Shown: positions 9,808-22,811 of the stretch, one piece after another
Layout of the letters: each line of letters begins with the position of its first letter
Numbering within the stretch: the stretch's first letter is position 1
Source of the DNA: Butyriboletus loyo
Lineage: Eukaryota; Basidiomycota; Agaricomycetes; Boletales; Boletaceae
Length of the DNA stretch: 53,882 bases
NCBI GenBank assembly: GCA_038093515.1
Contig: JBBPSI010000171.1
Coordinates: 1-53,882, forward strand
Direction: 5' to 3'
Notes under the pieces: generated by a model
Told to the model about the DNA's origin: nothing
Seen by the model: only the letters and a program-made list of their open reading frames with translations
Databases searched by the model: none
Made by a program: the position numbers and the translations under genes

Positions 9808-11470
9808 ATGCTAACAATCCAGCCAGACCCAACAATAGAACTTGGCACCGGTCACAATGGTCCAGTGTGTGCAGTCGCATTCCAGTCTGATGGAAAGCAT
9901 CTTTTGAGTGGGGGTAGGGATGGCATTCGACGATGGCGACTTGAAGACAATCAAGAGGTCGGAAACCAGATGGGAATGGGCATGAATGCCATCAGTGTGT
10001 CAAGAGATCACCAATGGGTAGTATGCGGGACTGGCGAGGGCGCAAGTGTGTGGGATGCAGAGCTGCATACAAAGGCCATCGATGTGGAGGGCGAAAACCA
10101 GGTGTATGCGGTCGATGTCTCACCAGATTCGACCAGGTTAGCCACTGGGACTGGAGGGAAGACAGCGAGTGTTTGGAGCATAACAACAGGGGAGAGACTC
10201 GTCGGCCCACTCCAACATGACAATGATGTCAATGGAATCAAGTTCTCCCCAAATGGCGAGCGCATCGCCACTTGCTGTTATCAAGACTCGATCCACATTT
10301 TCGACAGTCACAATGGTGATGAACTCATCACAATCGAAACTAAAACAGCTGCATTGTACATAGCCACTCCACTCGTGTGGTCCAATGATGGCCAGCAAAT
10401 CTTTGTGGCAACCAATGGCCACAAGATCAAGTCTTTCGCTGTGTTCATGGGGTCCCAGGTTGCCGAGTCGCCAGCTTTCGACAGCAAAGTTGAGTCCACT
10501 GCTCTAGCAGCAAATGGCAAATTCATTGCCACAAATGGAGTCTCCTCCATCTTCTTCCTGGACACATCGACTCTGACTCAGATTGGATCTGCCATTGAGG
10601 ACAGTGAATGGGTACGCTCAATCGCCCTCTCCCCAGACGGTGCATATCTGGCCACTGGACGAAATGACGGGAAAGTCGCTGTGCATGACCTCGGTCATAT
10701 TCTCCCAGAATCATATGGTCCTTTCCATGTAAGATTCACCACATTAGGCTATCAAACCATCTCATCACACTCAATATTAGACATCAACCAGTGATCTCGA
10801 GGTATCCTTTCTTTCGTCTCCCCCTCAGACTGAGTTCTCACGATGACATAGCATGAGGTCCCACCAATCACGCCGGCTGTTGAATTCAACTTTGACGAGG
10901 TTGGTGGCCACCTCATTTTATTTCTTGCTTTTATATTGATGCTACTGTAGCCACCATCCCCGACCAACACTGCCGATCCCCAGGAACTACTGCCACTCGA
11001 CTCCCCTGCTGAGGCACGTCCCGAGCCGCAGGGTCGCTCAATATTTAGGAGGCTGCTACCGCGAAAACGTGAGCAGGACGCCACTTCACACAATCCCGGT
11101 CGACGTTTTGGAAAGTCACGCCAACCCGCCAGTCATGGATCTCCGTCCCACTCACCACCAAGAGTAGATGTCACAACTGAGGGCCCTTCGTGGATGGCTG
11201 CGGGTCAACGTAAGCGAGTGAGTGTTCTTCCTTGCCTAGACAATCAGATATACAATATCTAACATTTCATCTTAGCGAACGACTACAGGATATGCTAGAA
11301 ACCGACGGGTTCGTTACTATTTCTCGGATTTGTATACAGGAACTCATCAGATACTACAGCCTAAACCTCTTGCCAAGGCCACTACTGCTCCTAAACATCC
11401 AAACGAAGATGCTTCGCGTAGCGGAGAGCCTGAGCGTGTTGCGGATTTAACGGTAGCAGACCCAGTATGA
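9808..11470 (+). CDS. WD40 beta-propeller protein with basic tail, array copy 2
   Basis: Exons 9808-10728, 10781-10801, 10852-10899, 10951-11217 and 11276-11470 join in phase 0 and give 483 residues. The exon-1 propeller has the same seven repeats as copy 1, and exon 2 again encodes TSTSDLE. The tail is of a different type from copies 1 and 4: exon 4 ends AAGQRKR instead of AAERQA, and exon 5 begins RTTGYARNRR instead of RTSTGFTRRR. The C-terminus VADPV is kept. Intron 3 is 51 nt in all four copies. It follows copy 1 by 4.86 kb in the same orientation. Function beyond protein binding cannot be inferred. Confidence 0.85.
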
Positions 11471-12989
11471 CTCTTCCTGGTGATGTAGGCCTTGTCACCA
11501 CAGCTCACGTCCTATTAGACGCAACCACTGGCAGCGAACGATCCATCTGACCTCTCGGCTCCAGGGGTCCATGTAATGGTGCGTGTTGCTTTTTTCTCAC
11601 TTGCATTGTTATGCTTACGGTGGATCAGCATCAGCAAGGATCGAGGTACTCTACCCTTGCAATCACCCTTCCTGCGTGGCTGTTGTGTAATCGTTCAGGT
11701 ACACACGACGACTTACCTTAATCCGCATCATTCGATGTAATACCTGTACATGCTAATCTGAATCGCAAATATATCGTGCAGTTCTTGGATTTCATGTCAC
11801 CTCGCAACATCAGTTTGAACCCTGATAAGCCTGTCCATGATTGAGCTTGCCATGATATTCACCAGTCATAAACCAAGTATATCCACACACAGAGGCTGTA
11901 ATTATAGGACAGTATCTAATGGATGATTCATAGAAACAATAGACAAGGAAACGAGCAAGCGAGAGAAGTCCATAAGGATATAAAAAGGGATGTTAAGCAA
12001 CGGGAGAGAAACATAAGACCATGAAACGAGTGAGTGATGAGTGTAGTTGTGGCAAATGGACACCTTACGAGTGCGGTGTCGGTCCACGATAATCAAGACA
12101 GAGAACGAGTGGGGGTGAGGAGGAGCGAACTGCGTATGGACATTACCGTCGAGCTAGAGGATGCGGGTTCACACGAGTCCTTGTAGACACTCGTCGCGAC
12201 GCTACGATGATGCTTTACCCTGCCCCATAATCGAGACGACGCGCAGGAGAGATCAGCCGACATCGACCCGACCACGAGCCCATCCCAGCCCCTCGCACTC
12301 GCCTGACTCGGCTTATGATAACCCGGCGACAAGATGACTTTCCGGACGCCTCTTTCGCCTGGTGAGTTCCAAGACCATTTACCCTCTCTAGCAACATCAA
12401 TGTATCTCAACACAGAAGCGTGCGGACCTTGGCCGATTCTCGACATTGCATTCTGTCGCCCTTTGCGGTGGTTCGAATCTCGACAACAATCGCTTGAGTC
12501 ATATGTTTATTCGCGAATGGATGCATAGATCGACGCCAAAGCTGCATGCGGTTTGTATGCAAAGGATTTAGGAAAAGTTTGCTATCGCCTCGAGATGCTC
12601 CATCGAGATATGATAGAAGGTATTCCGCAAGGCAACATGGAGTTGAGTAGCTGGGGGCCCGATTACGATGCCAGACCACTCTCGCTTGCGGGTTCGTCAC
12701 GGATTCTGGCTGAGTTATCCGCCTTACGAAAATGTTGATCAGACTTGCTACAACCCGAGAAATGCGCCGCAAGCAGGATCGGTTCGCACGGACCAGGGGA
12801 TCCGACCATGTGCCGGGGGAAACGAGCCCATACGGCGATGACAAGTGGGGAGGTCAGGAGGAAGGAAGAGCGAACCGGGCGTGCAAGCACAGGCGAGTGG
12901 GGAAACGCGACCGTCCCGTGCTGAGGGAGCCATCTCCGAAAGTCTCCGATCTCATCGGCCTAATGATGCATGAGCCTGGCCTGGCCTGA
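11471..12989. other. Intergenic duplicated unit with one conserved minus-strand open stretch
   Basis: 11471-11900 is the shared 3' flank of the WD40 genes. 12093-12446 on the minus strand is open for 117 codons (ASVLRYIDVAREGKWSWNSP near its start). Its counterpart at 19486-19746 keeps the first 40 residues with one change, then a single-base difference shifts the frame. I recognise no domain. 12530-12989 matches 8180-8542 and 19800-20260. There is no intact gene. Confidence 0.5.
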
Positions 12990-13914
12990 AAGTCTGGGCT
13001 TTGGCTTGATCAAATTCCATGCCAGGGCTTATTTACGGGGTCGTCAACCTCATCGGTGTCCTCAATGATCATCACTGTAATTAACTAGTTAATATAACAT
13101 TGACGTCGTAATATTTTACTTACCTGAAGCAGTACGACCGCTGCGACTTGTGCGTCCAATGCCGGTCGAGTTGTATTCGTCGTCATCAACGTAGCTGTCG
13201 AACATTGTTAGTAATACTTCGTGGTATGCGAGGGGCTTACCTGAGGCCGCGCACGTTGATTTCGACATGCCTGTACTCGCTGAACACATCATATTTGTGA
13301 GTAATACATCAGGGTATATGTGAGAGACTTACCTGAGGCCGCCTCAGCTGATTTCGATACGCACATACTTGCTGTATACCCATGAGCTCGAAGCAATGAT
13401 AGGCTAGCCTTTTGTCACTTACCTGAGATCCCCCGACTTGATTTCTCCGTGTGCGCGCTGTCGTTGCTGGTATCATCTATGGTGCCGGGTGTCTCGCATG
13501 ATGCTATTGCAACTAAGGTTAGTCGTAGTCAACTATGTGTGAGTAGGAAACATGGAAAACGTACCATTTTGGTCCTCTGTAGCCACAACAAGGGCGTCTC
13601 ACACAGGTCATAGTCGTTTTTCTGTAAAGGGAAGTCAAATGAGCTCAGGAATACATGTATAGGTCGGAATTTGGCGCTTGCCTTGTAGTTCAACCATTTT
13701 TATGGTCTAGTTGATGGCTGGTAGGTGGGGTTGGGGAATGTGCGGTGACTTGTGAGCCTATTGTTAGAGTCGGTGAGTTATGCTGACAGTGTGGTTGAGC
13801 GGCGAGGTCGTGTGCTGATCGGCGTTCGTGACGAAGGGCAGCGGCATATTTTTTGCACTGGAAGGATGTAGCTTGGATTGCAGAAATCTCCGGTGCAGGG
13901 ATTGATTTGACCAT
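12990..13914 (-). pseudogene. Relic minus-strand gene with a ladder of tiny exons, copy 2
   Basis: Minus-strand donors lie at 13422, 13332, 13240 and 13123, giving the same exon ladder as at 8543-9292. In phase 1 the pieces read TEKSSRGISG, then SMCVSKSAEAASG, then STGMSKSTCAASG, and finally VMIIEDTDEVDDPVNKPWHG before a stop. A 19-nt insertion in the exon at 13423-13515 and a TAA in the LSAxLTDS segment (about 13780) break the frame. It is decayed, but it shows the most complete set of splice sites of the three copies. Confidence 0.4.
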
Positions 13915-14810
13915 CTTCTGCTCTGGTCCTATTCAGTCCCAAAACCCCCATCCATCTCAGAATTTATGATACTGCTTGACTGGAATCGTTGTCAACTCTC
14001 TTTCTCTCGCAAAACCCATCCCATTCGACTTTCTTCTTCGTGGAACGATCTTTTGGTATATCCAGGTACGCTTTCTCCTCGTGTGCCCCCATCGTACTCA
14101 AACGCGCTTTCTTCCAAACACTAGCTTGCTTGTATGACGGTCAACGTTGTCTCTTTCATCACGCGCAAAAGTTGGTCCGCGACATTCTAGCGCACTCATC
14201 TGGTCCCCGGGATCAACAGACGAGTCGTTTTTCATCGCGAGCCCGATCTGATCGCTTCCCCCACCCACGTCTAGCCCATACCCAATGGACCATTCATCTA
14301 CAAACGTAGCCGAGTCAAAAACGAGCAAAAAGCTCGCCAAAAGTTCCGTCATCGATAAATCCACCAATCAGAGCTCTCAAATGGGCCTTAAGAGAGTCGT
14401 CAAGCGATAACGTTACTGTCTGCTTTGCAGATGCTTGTGCTTCTAAACCATCTCCTGGCTCCAATTCCGCACCTCTCCTCTCTTCGATGATACCGGGTCC
14501 CGACTTACCACCTCTTTGGACCACCTGCCTGGCTTCTGGGACACCACCATCCCCGCGAAAGACTAGGTAGCACTCACATCTGAGTCAACTTCCTCTTCCG
14601 AGCGTAAAAAACGACGCAGGGCTGCCAGCGAGGCTGGCCAGGGGCATGAACGACACAAAGCTCCCACGACCGTGCTCAAGTCCCATGCGGAACAAATATC
14701 TAAGGCGGGCTTACCCCTGGATCGAACGAGCGGGCATATAGTTTTGGGTTGACCGTATCGTGCGGACAGTTATCTGTTACATTTTATTACAGCGATCCCA
14801 ATACTCTCAG
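13915..14810. repeat. Segment duplicated at 25128-25800
   Basis: 13960-14760 matches 25128-25790 in direct orientation, with several indels. Both copies contain a Ser/Lys-rich open stretch on + (SSSERKKRRRAASEAG here, SSSEREKRHRAASEAG there), but neither has a continuous frame. No recognised domain. It is probably a remnant of an older gene or element carried along by duplication. Confidence 0.5.
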
Positions 14811-15396
14811 GTATCACAGTTTGTTCTCAGTACTACCCTTTTGGTTCTCGCTGTCTCATGATGTACAGAGCGACTAAACAGTGGCAGCCCAACTGGTACA
14901 TGCAACAATTCGTGAGAGACGGTATCTTTTATTTTATCGTGTATACCCCGCTTCCCTCCCTCTCTCTCGTTTCCATTCGCCACCATTACTTTCTCCCACC
15001 CATCTTGTTTCCGACCGTTTCCGGGAAACCGTCCACTCAAATGTTTCCCCTCAACTTCGAGGGTCATATTTTTCAACATCGCATCCGTGCTCGAACAGGT
15101 ATCTACACTAAACAGTAATTTGGCGTTCTCCCTGATTACGTTTTATTACATATCTCTGCCCCATTATCCCTCAGTTCATCATCAGCGTGCGAGAGCTGTA
15201 TGATGGTGACTTTCGTGGCCGTTGGCAGGGCACTGGGAGCGGATTCGATGCGTTGTCGCAGCCTCAAAACGCCGCCGTGTCTGCGATTGCATTCGCAGAT
15301 GTCGCCCCGAGGCAGGATCGGATTGTGGAAGGGGACGTGAATGAATCGGAGATAATTTGACTGGAAACATTGGGAGATGATACACGTCATGTTTGA
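14811..15396 (+). pseudogene. Truncated DUF6533-type membrane protein gene
   Basis: 14811-14938 corresponds to the 3' half of exon 12 of the DUF6533 genes at 27-43 kb (RATKQWQPNWYMQQFVRDG), and 15175-15396 to their last exon (FIISVRELYDGDFRGRWQG, later NAAVSAIAFADVAP). The first eleven exons are missing, part of exon 12 is deleted so that a stop falls before MYRATKQW, and a CGA-to-TGA change at 15358-15360 (NESEII then stop, where others read SEAIRLE) ends the tail early. It lies inside the WD40 array, well away from its relatives. Confidence 0.75.
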
Positions 15397-16990
15397 ACGA
15401 CGATCCTTGGGCAGCGACGAGGGACGAAAAGTAGCGATGGGGCTTATGAGGTATTGACGAACGCTGGCAATCGAGGATGTGGTCCTTTGAATGGTGACTC
15501 GAATGTTTATGTTACCGATGATTATGCCCCATCATCTGAGTTCCGTGTAGCATCCATGTCCCGCTGCATTTCTCGGAGGAGCTTTCCTCTGTACATGCGC
15601 CTTGATCTGTTCTGCAAACATCTTCCGGACATGCCGGGGCTGTCGCAGAACCCAGCACGCTGTTCGCCTCCGCTGGTTACAACAGCGAATACGATACGAC
15701 TAAAGGCTCATAGCATCCACAAGATGGGTGAGCATCACGACCGCATGTCTTCCGGAGGCATGAACTCGCAAACAGGATCAGAATAAGAGTTCAAATATGG
15801 TATGGACTGCCGCGGACTCGGCGAGCATCGCGACGACTGTAACTTCATCACATGAGCCGGCCGGAGCAGCTGGACCATGGTGCATCTGTAGAGCGGTAAT
15901 CAGACGACGATATTGATAACGAGGGAGACACAAAAAGGGCCAATTGATCGGACGACCGGCGTTAATGTAGGGCAATAACCATAGCGAGGACATTTTGAAT
16001 CAAAGCGAGTTTGAAGGGCCGTGGAAACAGTTTCCGCCGCTTACAGGACGTAGAACATGTGTTATGGTGCGAGCAAGACAAGGTGGATCAGTGGTTGTAG
16101 CCTGGAGCACTCGTATCTAGCCAGTTCGTCAGCGTCGATCGTCAGATGGCAGCATGCTCGTTGGATGTCGCATCAATGTCCACCAGCTTGAACCAACCTT
16201 TGACATCAGTCATATAAAAAGGCGAGGTACCACGAGAGTTGGCGAAAACGGCTGTTGATCTTGCCTGTGGATCGGAGTATAGACACGTGGCAGTTTAAAA
16301 TTGCCTTGGGAGGCAAGGTATGAGAAAACATGCAGTTGATCGCACTATACCACATACTGCATTGGTAGAACGCGGTGCAATATTTTAGTACGGTGCTCGA
16401 GAGACATCAAGAGCATGTGTGGCTTACATGCGGGTGCCTATAGTACGGTTTACCCACATTATTGGCGTCGACGGGGCTTGTATATGAGCGCAATCGTTCG
16501 AGCTCCGGAAAGAGATGTACATACGTGTAACGTCTACCTCCGAGCAGTGAACGTGAAAATGGGTTCGGGTGGTACAATCATTTGTCTCCCACGTTGTGGC
16601 AAACATGCTTCTGGAGTGAGACCGCTCGTTTGATGGGAATTGTAAAGCCGTCGTGAAACGAGTGCTGGAGTCAAGACATGATGAACACTCACAGACCTCA
16701 GGGTCGAATGCTCCTTGGTAACGAGGCAGTGTCTTGTTAACCATTTGTCTGGTCGTCGCGACAAGGTCACTTGGGTTGGATGCGAGTCAAGATAAGCGCC
16801 AAAGATATGAGGCGGTTGCGACCCATATGGAGAAGGAAACGTGTTTACGGAGCAGCTTTGCGCACCCGCGGGTGAACCGAAACCATCTTTCTTGCACTCT
16901 TCGAACTCCACGATAGTGTACCAATACCATCGCTAAGGATGTCGTCGACAAAGACTGGTATGTAGCAGCTCTGAACAGTGATAGCGTTGA
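15397..16990. other. Intergenic; repeats shared with unit 4
   Basis: 15850-16520 matches 21800-22460 in direct orientation. Part of it (about 15990-16150) is present in inverted orientation at 26530-26650. 16650-16990 is the WD40 5' flank. No intact coding frame seen. An open stretch at 15454-15786 (+) resembles nothing known to me. Confidence 0.5.
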
Positions 16991-18687
16991 ATGCTGACAA
17001 TTCAGCAAGACCCAACAATAGTACTTGACACCGGTCGCGATGATCATGTGTGGGCAGTCGCATTCCGGTCTGATGGAAAGCATATTTTGGGTGGGAGTGA
17101 AGATGGGATTCGACAGTGGCGACTTGAAGACAATCAGGAGGTCGGAAACCAAACGGGAATGAACGTGTTTGCCATCTCTGTGTCAAGAGATCATAATTGG
17201 ATAGTGTGCGGCGCTGAGGAGGGCGCAAGTGTGTGGGATGCAGAGCTGCATGAAAAGGCTATCGAGGTGGAGGGCGGAAACGATGTGTATGTGGTCGATG
17301 TCTCTCCAGATTCGACCAGGTTTGCCACTGCTGGAGACAAGGCAGCGAGCGTTTGGAGCACAAAGACAGGGGAGAGACTCGTTGGCCCACTCCGACCTGA
17401 CAATGAGGTCAATGGAATCAAATTCTCCCCAGATGGCGAGCACATCGCCACTTCCTGCTCGCAAGACTCAATCCACATCTTCGACAGTCGCAACGGCGAT
17501 GCACTCATTACCATCAAGACTGAAACAACCTCATTTCGCATGGTCACTCCACTTGGGTGGTCCAACGATGGACAACAACTTTTTGTGGCAACAAACAACA
17601 GAAAAATCACGGCTTTTGCTGTGTCCACAGGGTCCTGGGTCGCCGAGTCACTGGCTTTCGACAACAACGTCGAGTCCATCGTGCTAGCAGCGAATGGTAA
17701 ATTCATTGCCGCATATCGATCAGCTTCCATCTTCTTCCTCGACACGTCGACTCTGACTCAGATTGGCTCTGCCATCGAGGACAGCACAACAATATACTCG
17801 ATCGCCCTCTCTCCAGACGACACATATCTGGCAACCGGACGACAGGATGGAAAAGTCTTTGTGCGTGACCTCGGTCGTGTTCTCCCAGAGTCATACGGTG
17901 CTTTCCCTGTAAGGATTTGTTTATTTGCCATGTTAGCCTATCAGATCAGTACCATCTCTATTAGACATCTACTCCAAACGAAGATCAACCCGATGAGCCG
18001 CCTGTGACCCCGGGTAGTGATCTCGAGGTATCCACTCGTCTGTCTCCCCTCAGACTGAGTTCTTACGAATGACATAGCACGAGGTCCCCGGACCGAGCAC
18101 GCCAGCTGCTGAATTCAACTTTGACGAGGTTGGTGGCCACCTCATTTTATTTCTTGCTTTTGTATTAATGCTACTGTAGCCACCATCCCCGACTGACGCT
18201 GCCTATCCCCGGGAGCTGCCGCCACTCGACTCCCCTGCAGAGGCACGTCCCGAGGAAAACTTGGATACTGCCCAGTCATCGCTGGGTCGTTCGATATTCC
18301 CAAAGTTGCTACCACGGAAAAGTAAGAAAGACGCCACTTCACACAAGCCAGGTCGACATTTCGGAAAGTCACACCAACACGCCGCTCATCGATCTCACTC
18401 CCCAGCAAGAAAAGATACCACAACCGAGGGCCCTTCGTGGATGGCTGCGGGTCAACGTAAGCGAGTAAGTATTCTTCCTTGCCTAGACGACCAGATGTGC
18501 GCTATCTAACATTTCATCTTAGCGAACGACCACAGGATATGCCCGATATTTCCCGAATTTGCACACAGGAACTCAGCCTAAACCTCCTGCCAAGGCCACT
18601 ACTGCTCCCAAACATCCAAACGAAGATGCTTCGCGTAGTGGAGAGCCTGAGCGTGTTGCGGATTTAACGGTAGCAGACCCAGTATGA
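16991..18687 (+). CDS. WD40 beta-propeller protein with basic tail, array copy 3
   Basis: Exons 16991-17908, 17965-18027, 18078-18128, 18180-18464 and 18523-18687 join in phase 0 and give 493 residues, the longest copy. Exon 2 is 63 nt here, against 21 nt in the others, and adds an acidic/Pro stretch (PNEDQPDEPPVTPG) in frame between TST and SDLE. Exon 4 has an in-frame 18-nt insertion (around NLDTAQSSLG). Exon 1 lacks one codon in the third repeat. All length differences in coding exons are multiples of three, which argues that the reading frame has been under selection. The tail type matches copy 2 (AAGQRKR, RTTGYAR). Confidence 0.85.
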
Positions 18688-20261
18688 CCCATCCTGGTGA
18701 TGTAGGCCTCGTCACGACAGCTCACGTTCTATTAGATGCAACCACCAGCAACGAACGATCCATCTGACCCCTCGGCTCCGGGGGTCCACGTAACAGTGCG
18801 CGTAACTTTTCTTTGACTTACATTGTTATACTTACAGTGGATCAGCATCAGCAAGGATCGAGGTACTCTACCCTTGCCATCACCCTTCCTGCGTGGCTGT
18901 TGTGTAATCGTTCAGGTACACACGACAACTTACCTTGATCCACATCATTCGATGTAATACCTGTGCATACTACTATCGATCGTGCAGTTCTTTGATTTCA
19001 TGTCACCTCGCACCATCAGTATGAACCCTAATAAATATGTGCTTGATCGAGCTTCAAGTGCCAGGATATTCACCGAGTGGTCATAAACGATATCCATCCA
19101 CACACAGAGGCTGGGATTGTAGGACAGTATCTAATGGATGATTAACAGACGAGGAAACGAGCAAGCGAGAGAAGTCGATAAGGATATAAAAAAGGATGTG
19201 GGGAAACATAAGATCATGAAACGAGTGGTGAGTCGTTGCGGCAAGAATCGACACCATACGAGTGCGGTGTTGGTCCACGGGAATCAAGACAGAGAGCAAA
19301 CGGGGGCGAGGAGGAGCGAACTGCGTATGGCGAAGATGAGACATTACTGGGCATCTCTCCGGTTCGGCGGTGTTGGTCCCCGACTTCGCAGAGTTATTAG
19401 GAACACCATTCCTCATATCTCGAGCTAGAGGACGCAGGTTCACACGAGTCCTTGTAGACACTCGTCGTGACGCTACCATGATGCTTTACCCCGCCCCATA
19501 ATCGAGACGACGCGCAGGAGAGATCAGCCGACATCGACCCGACCACGAGCCCATCCCAGCCCCTCGCACTCGCTGACTCGGCTTATGGTAACCCGGCGAC
19601 AAGATGACTTTCCGGACGCCTCTTTCGCCTGGTGAGTTCCAAGACCATTTACCCTCTCTAGCAACATCAATGCATCTCAACACAGAGGCGTGCGGACCAT
19701 GGGTGATTCTCGTCATTGCATCCTGTCGCCCTTTGCGGTGGTTCAAATCTCGACAACAATCGCTTGAGTCATATGTTTATTCGTAAATGGATGCATAGAT
19801 CGACGCCAAAGCTGCATACAGTTTGTATGCAAAGGATTTAGGAAAGGTTTGTTATCGCCTCGGGATATGGTATTCTGCAAGGCAACATGGAGTTAGGCAG
19901 CGGGGGGCCCGATTACGGTGCCAGACCATTCTGGCCGGCGGGTTCGTCACGGATTCCAGCTGAATTGTCCGTCTTACGAAAATGTTGATCTGACTTGCTA
20001 CAACCCGAGAAATGCACCGCAGGCAGGATTTGCTCGCACAGACCAAATGAGACAAGCCCACGCGGCGATGACAAGTGGGGAGATCAGGAGGAATGAAGAT
20101 GGAGGGACGTACAAGCACAGGCGAGTGGGGGAAACGCGAGCGTGCTGTGCTGAGGGAGTCATGGCCATCTCCGAAAGTCGCCGATCTCATCGGCCTAGTG
20201 ATGGATGGGCCTGGCCTGAAAGCCAGCGCTTGGGCTTGGTCAAATTCCAGGCCTAGGCCAG
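18688..20261. other. Intergenic duplicated unit
   Basis: The region has the shared 3' flank (18688-19130), the conserved minus-strand open stretch (19486-19746, see 11471-12989) and a segment matching 12530-12989. No intact gene. A minus-strand donor near 18925 repeats the pattern described at 6739-6942. Confidence 0.5.
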
Positions 20262-21300
20262 GGCTTATTTGCAGGGTCGCCAACCTCATCGATGATGCTC
20301 ACTGTAATCAACCAGTTAATACAACATTGACGTTGCAGTGTTTTACTTACCTGAAACAGCACGACTGCCGTGGCTTGTGCAACCACTGTATTCGTCGTCA
20401 TACCAAAGTAACTTTGTTAGTAATACTTCGTGGTATATGCGAGGGACTTCGCGTTGATTTCGACATGCCTGTACTCGCTGTATACAGTATATTTGTGAAT
20501 AATACATCAGGGTATATGTGAGGGACTTACCTGAGGCTGCGTGAGTTGATTTCGACATACACATACTTGTTGTATACCCATGAGCTCGAACCAATGATAG
20601 GTCAGTCTTTTGTCACTTACCTGAGGTCCCCCGACTTGATTTCGCCATGCGCGCGCTCTCATTGTTGGTGTCTTGCATGATGATATTGCAACTAAGGTTA
20701 GTCGTAGTTAACTATGTGTGAGTAGGAAACATGGAAAACGTACCATTTTGGTCCTCTGTAGCTGCAACAGAAGCGTCTCTCACAAGCCATAGTCGTTTTG
20801 CTGTAAAACGAAGCCAAACGAGTGAAAGGGACGTATGTATAGTTGGCACTTACCTTGTGGTTCAACCATTTTTGAGGGGCCGGCACGTTCATCATCTGCC
20901 TGTGTCAATTCCTCGTCACTCTGCTCCACTTAGCGAGTCTCAAATTGCCCGTTTTGTGCCTGTTTCTAGTCCAGTTGATGGCTGGTAGGTGGGGTTGTGT
21001 GTGAGCTCTGCTAATGGTGTCGCGCTGTTGTCAGAGTCGGTGAGTTTTGCTGACAGTGTAATTGAGCGACGAGGTCGTGTGCTGATCGACATCGGTGACG
21101 AAGGGCAGCGGCATATTTTCGGCACTGGTGCGCGCTTGGATTGCGGAAATCTCTGGTGCAGCGAGGATGAACTCACACATCGACATTGGAACCGTACCGT
21201 GCGGACGTGGGACGTCGAGTCGGGTGTGTATGGACACGATCGTCCGCTCCCTACTACATTTTTGGGTGGCATGTTGAAACTGGTTTCCGTTGCCACTTAA
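20262..21300 (-). pseudogene. Relic minus-strand gene with a ladder of tiny exons, copy 3
   Basis: Minus-strand donors lie at 20620, 20530 and 20350. The exon at 20621-20691 is 71 nt, as in copy 1, and reads QDTNNESARMAKSSRGTS. An upstream exon reads ACERRFCCSYRGPK, and further upstream is RRSITLSAKLTDSDN with ELTHNPTYQPS (20940-21296). One acceptor is lost (caacaag instead of cag near 20570) and one donor is deleted near 20455. The last piece contains YDDEYSGCTSHGSRAVSG. The family is unknown, and the damage differs from copy to copy. Confidence 0.4.
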
Positions 21301-22811
21301 AAACAATCCAATGGTTCGTTTTTGCCTTTGTCGTCTAGGCTTGAACAGGCGATGCTTGAACTGGTGGTTACACCTGACGGACACACCAGACCATCCCCCT
21401 CTTTGACGACCGTTCGCCCTTGCTTGTGAATACAACGTACTCTGCCACACCATTCTTTCTGGAGTATATCAGCACCGGACTGACCTCTCCTTGAACGCCA
21501 ACTGGGAGGGTGGAGTAGAGGTATGGCGGATCGGTCAGTGGGATCGGGTCTCCTGATACATCCGAATTTCTGATCCGTCCCGTTTTCGATTGGGACCACG
21601 ATCAGACAACCGTGCGATCGACGAGATGAATCCCACAAGAACGCCTACCGTTGATCAATGTTACCGTCGATGTCATTGCGAGGTAGGTTCCAACTCAATG
21701 TGGCAGGGTTGATAGCTTGTCTGCACGGAGCAGCACTTTGCGGGAGAAATAGTCGTCGTCCAGAACTTGGGAAGGGTAAAGGTTATTTTTGTAGCAGCTC
21801 GACCATGGTGCGTCTGTAGAGCGACAACTAGATGACGATGAGGAGTATTATGATAATATTGATAGCGAGGGAGACATAAAAAGGGCCAGTTGATCGGACG
21901 ACGTTAAATGTAGGGCGATGATAATAGCGAGGACATTTGGAATCAAAGTGAGCAAGTTTGAATGGCCGCGGAAGCAGTTTCTACCGCTTGCAGGACGTAG
22001 AATATGTGTTATGTTGCGAGCAAGACGAGGTGGATCCGTAGTTGCAGGGAGCACTCATGTCTAGCCAATTCGTCAGCGTCGATCGTCATGAAGGATGAAA
22101 GTATACTGGGTCACACATTGCACCAATGTCCGCCAGCTCAGACCAACCTGTAAGTCATCAGTATAAAAAGCTGAGATAACGCGAGATTTCGTGAAAACGG
22201 TTGTTGATCTTGCCTGTGGATTGGAGTATCGACATGTGGCAGTTTAAAATTGCCTCGGGAGGAAAAGTATGAGAAAACATGCAGTTGATCGCACTGTGCT
22301 GCATACTGCATTGGTAGAACATGGTGCAATATTTTAGTACGGTGCTCGAGAGACATCAAAAGCATGTGTGGCTTACATGCGGGTGTCTATAGTACAGTAT
22401 ACCTATATTATTGGCGTCAACAGGGCTTGTATGTGAGCGCAATCGTTCGAAGTCTGGAAATAGATGTACGTACACACCTGTCGGAGCAGCGAACGCGAAA
22501 ACGTGGAGGCTGTGCAATCAAATGTGAGTGTGACGCGATTCGGGATCGGGTGGTACGGAATGAGAGCACTGCCTGTTCGAGAGGGTGATAGAATGTACAC
22601 ATTTTTAGGAGCAGGGTGGGAGTAAGAATAAGCGCCAAAGACACGAGGCAGTTGCGACCCATATTGAGAATAAGGAAACGTGTTTATGGAGCAGCTTTGC
22701 GCACCATGAATTGAACCGAAACCATCTTTCTTGCACTCTTCGAACTCCACGGACAGCGTACCATTGCAGAGGATGTCGTCAACAAAGACCAGTGTGTAGT
22801 AGCTCCAAACA
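21301..22811. other. Intergenic; repeats shared with units 3 and 5
   Basis: 21190-21500 matches parts of 25780-26240. 21800-22460 matches 15850-16520. 22620-22811 is the WD40 5' flank, lacking about 110 bp present before copies 2 and 3. No intact gene seen. Confidence 0.5.

Noticed and set aside
12470..12500. GGTTCGAATC as the T-loop of a tRNA
   Set aside because: No acceptor stem, D-loop or anticodon stem can be folded around it.
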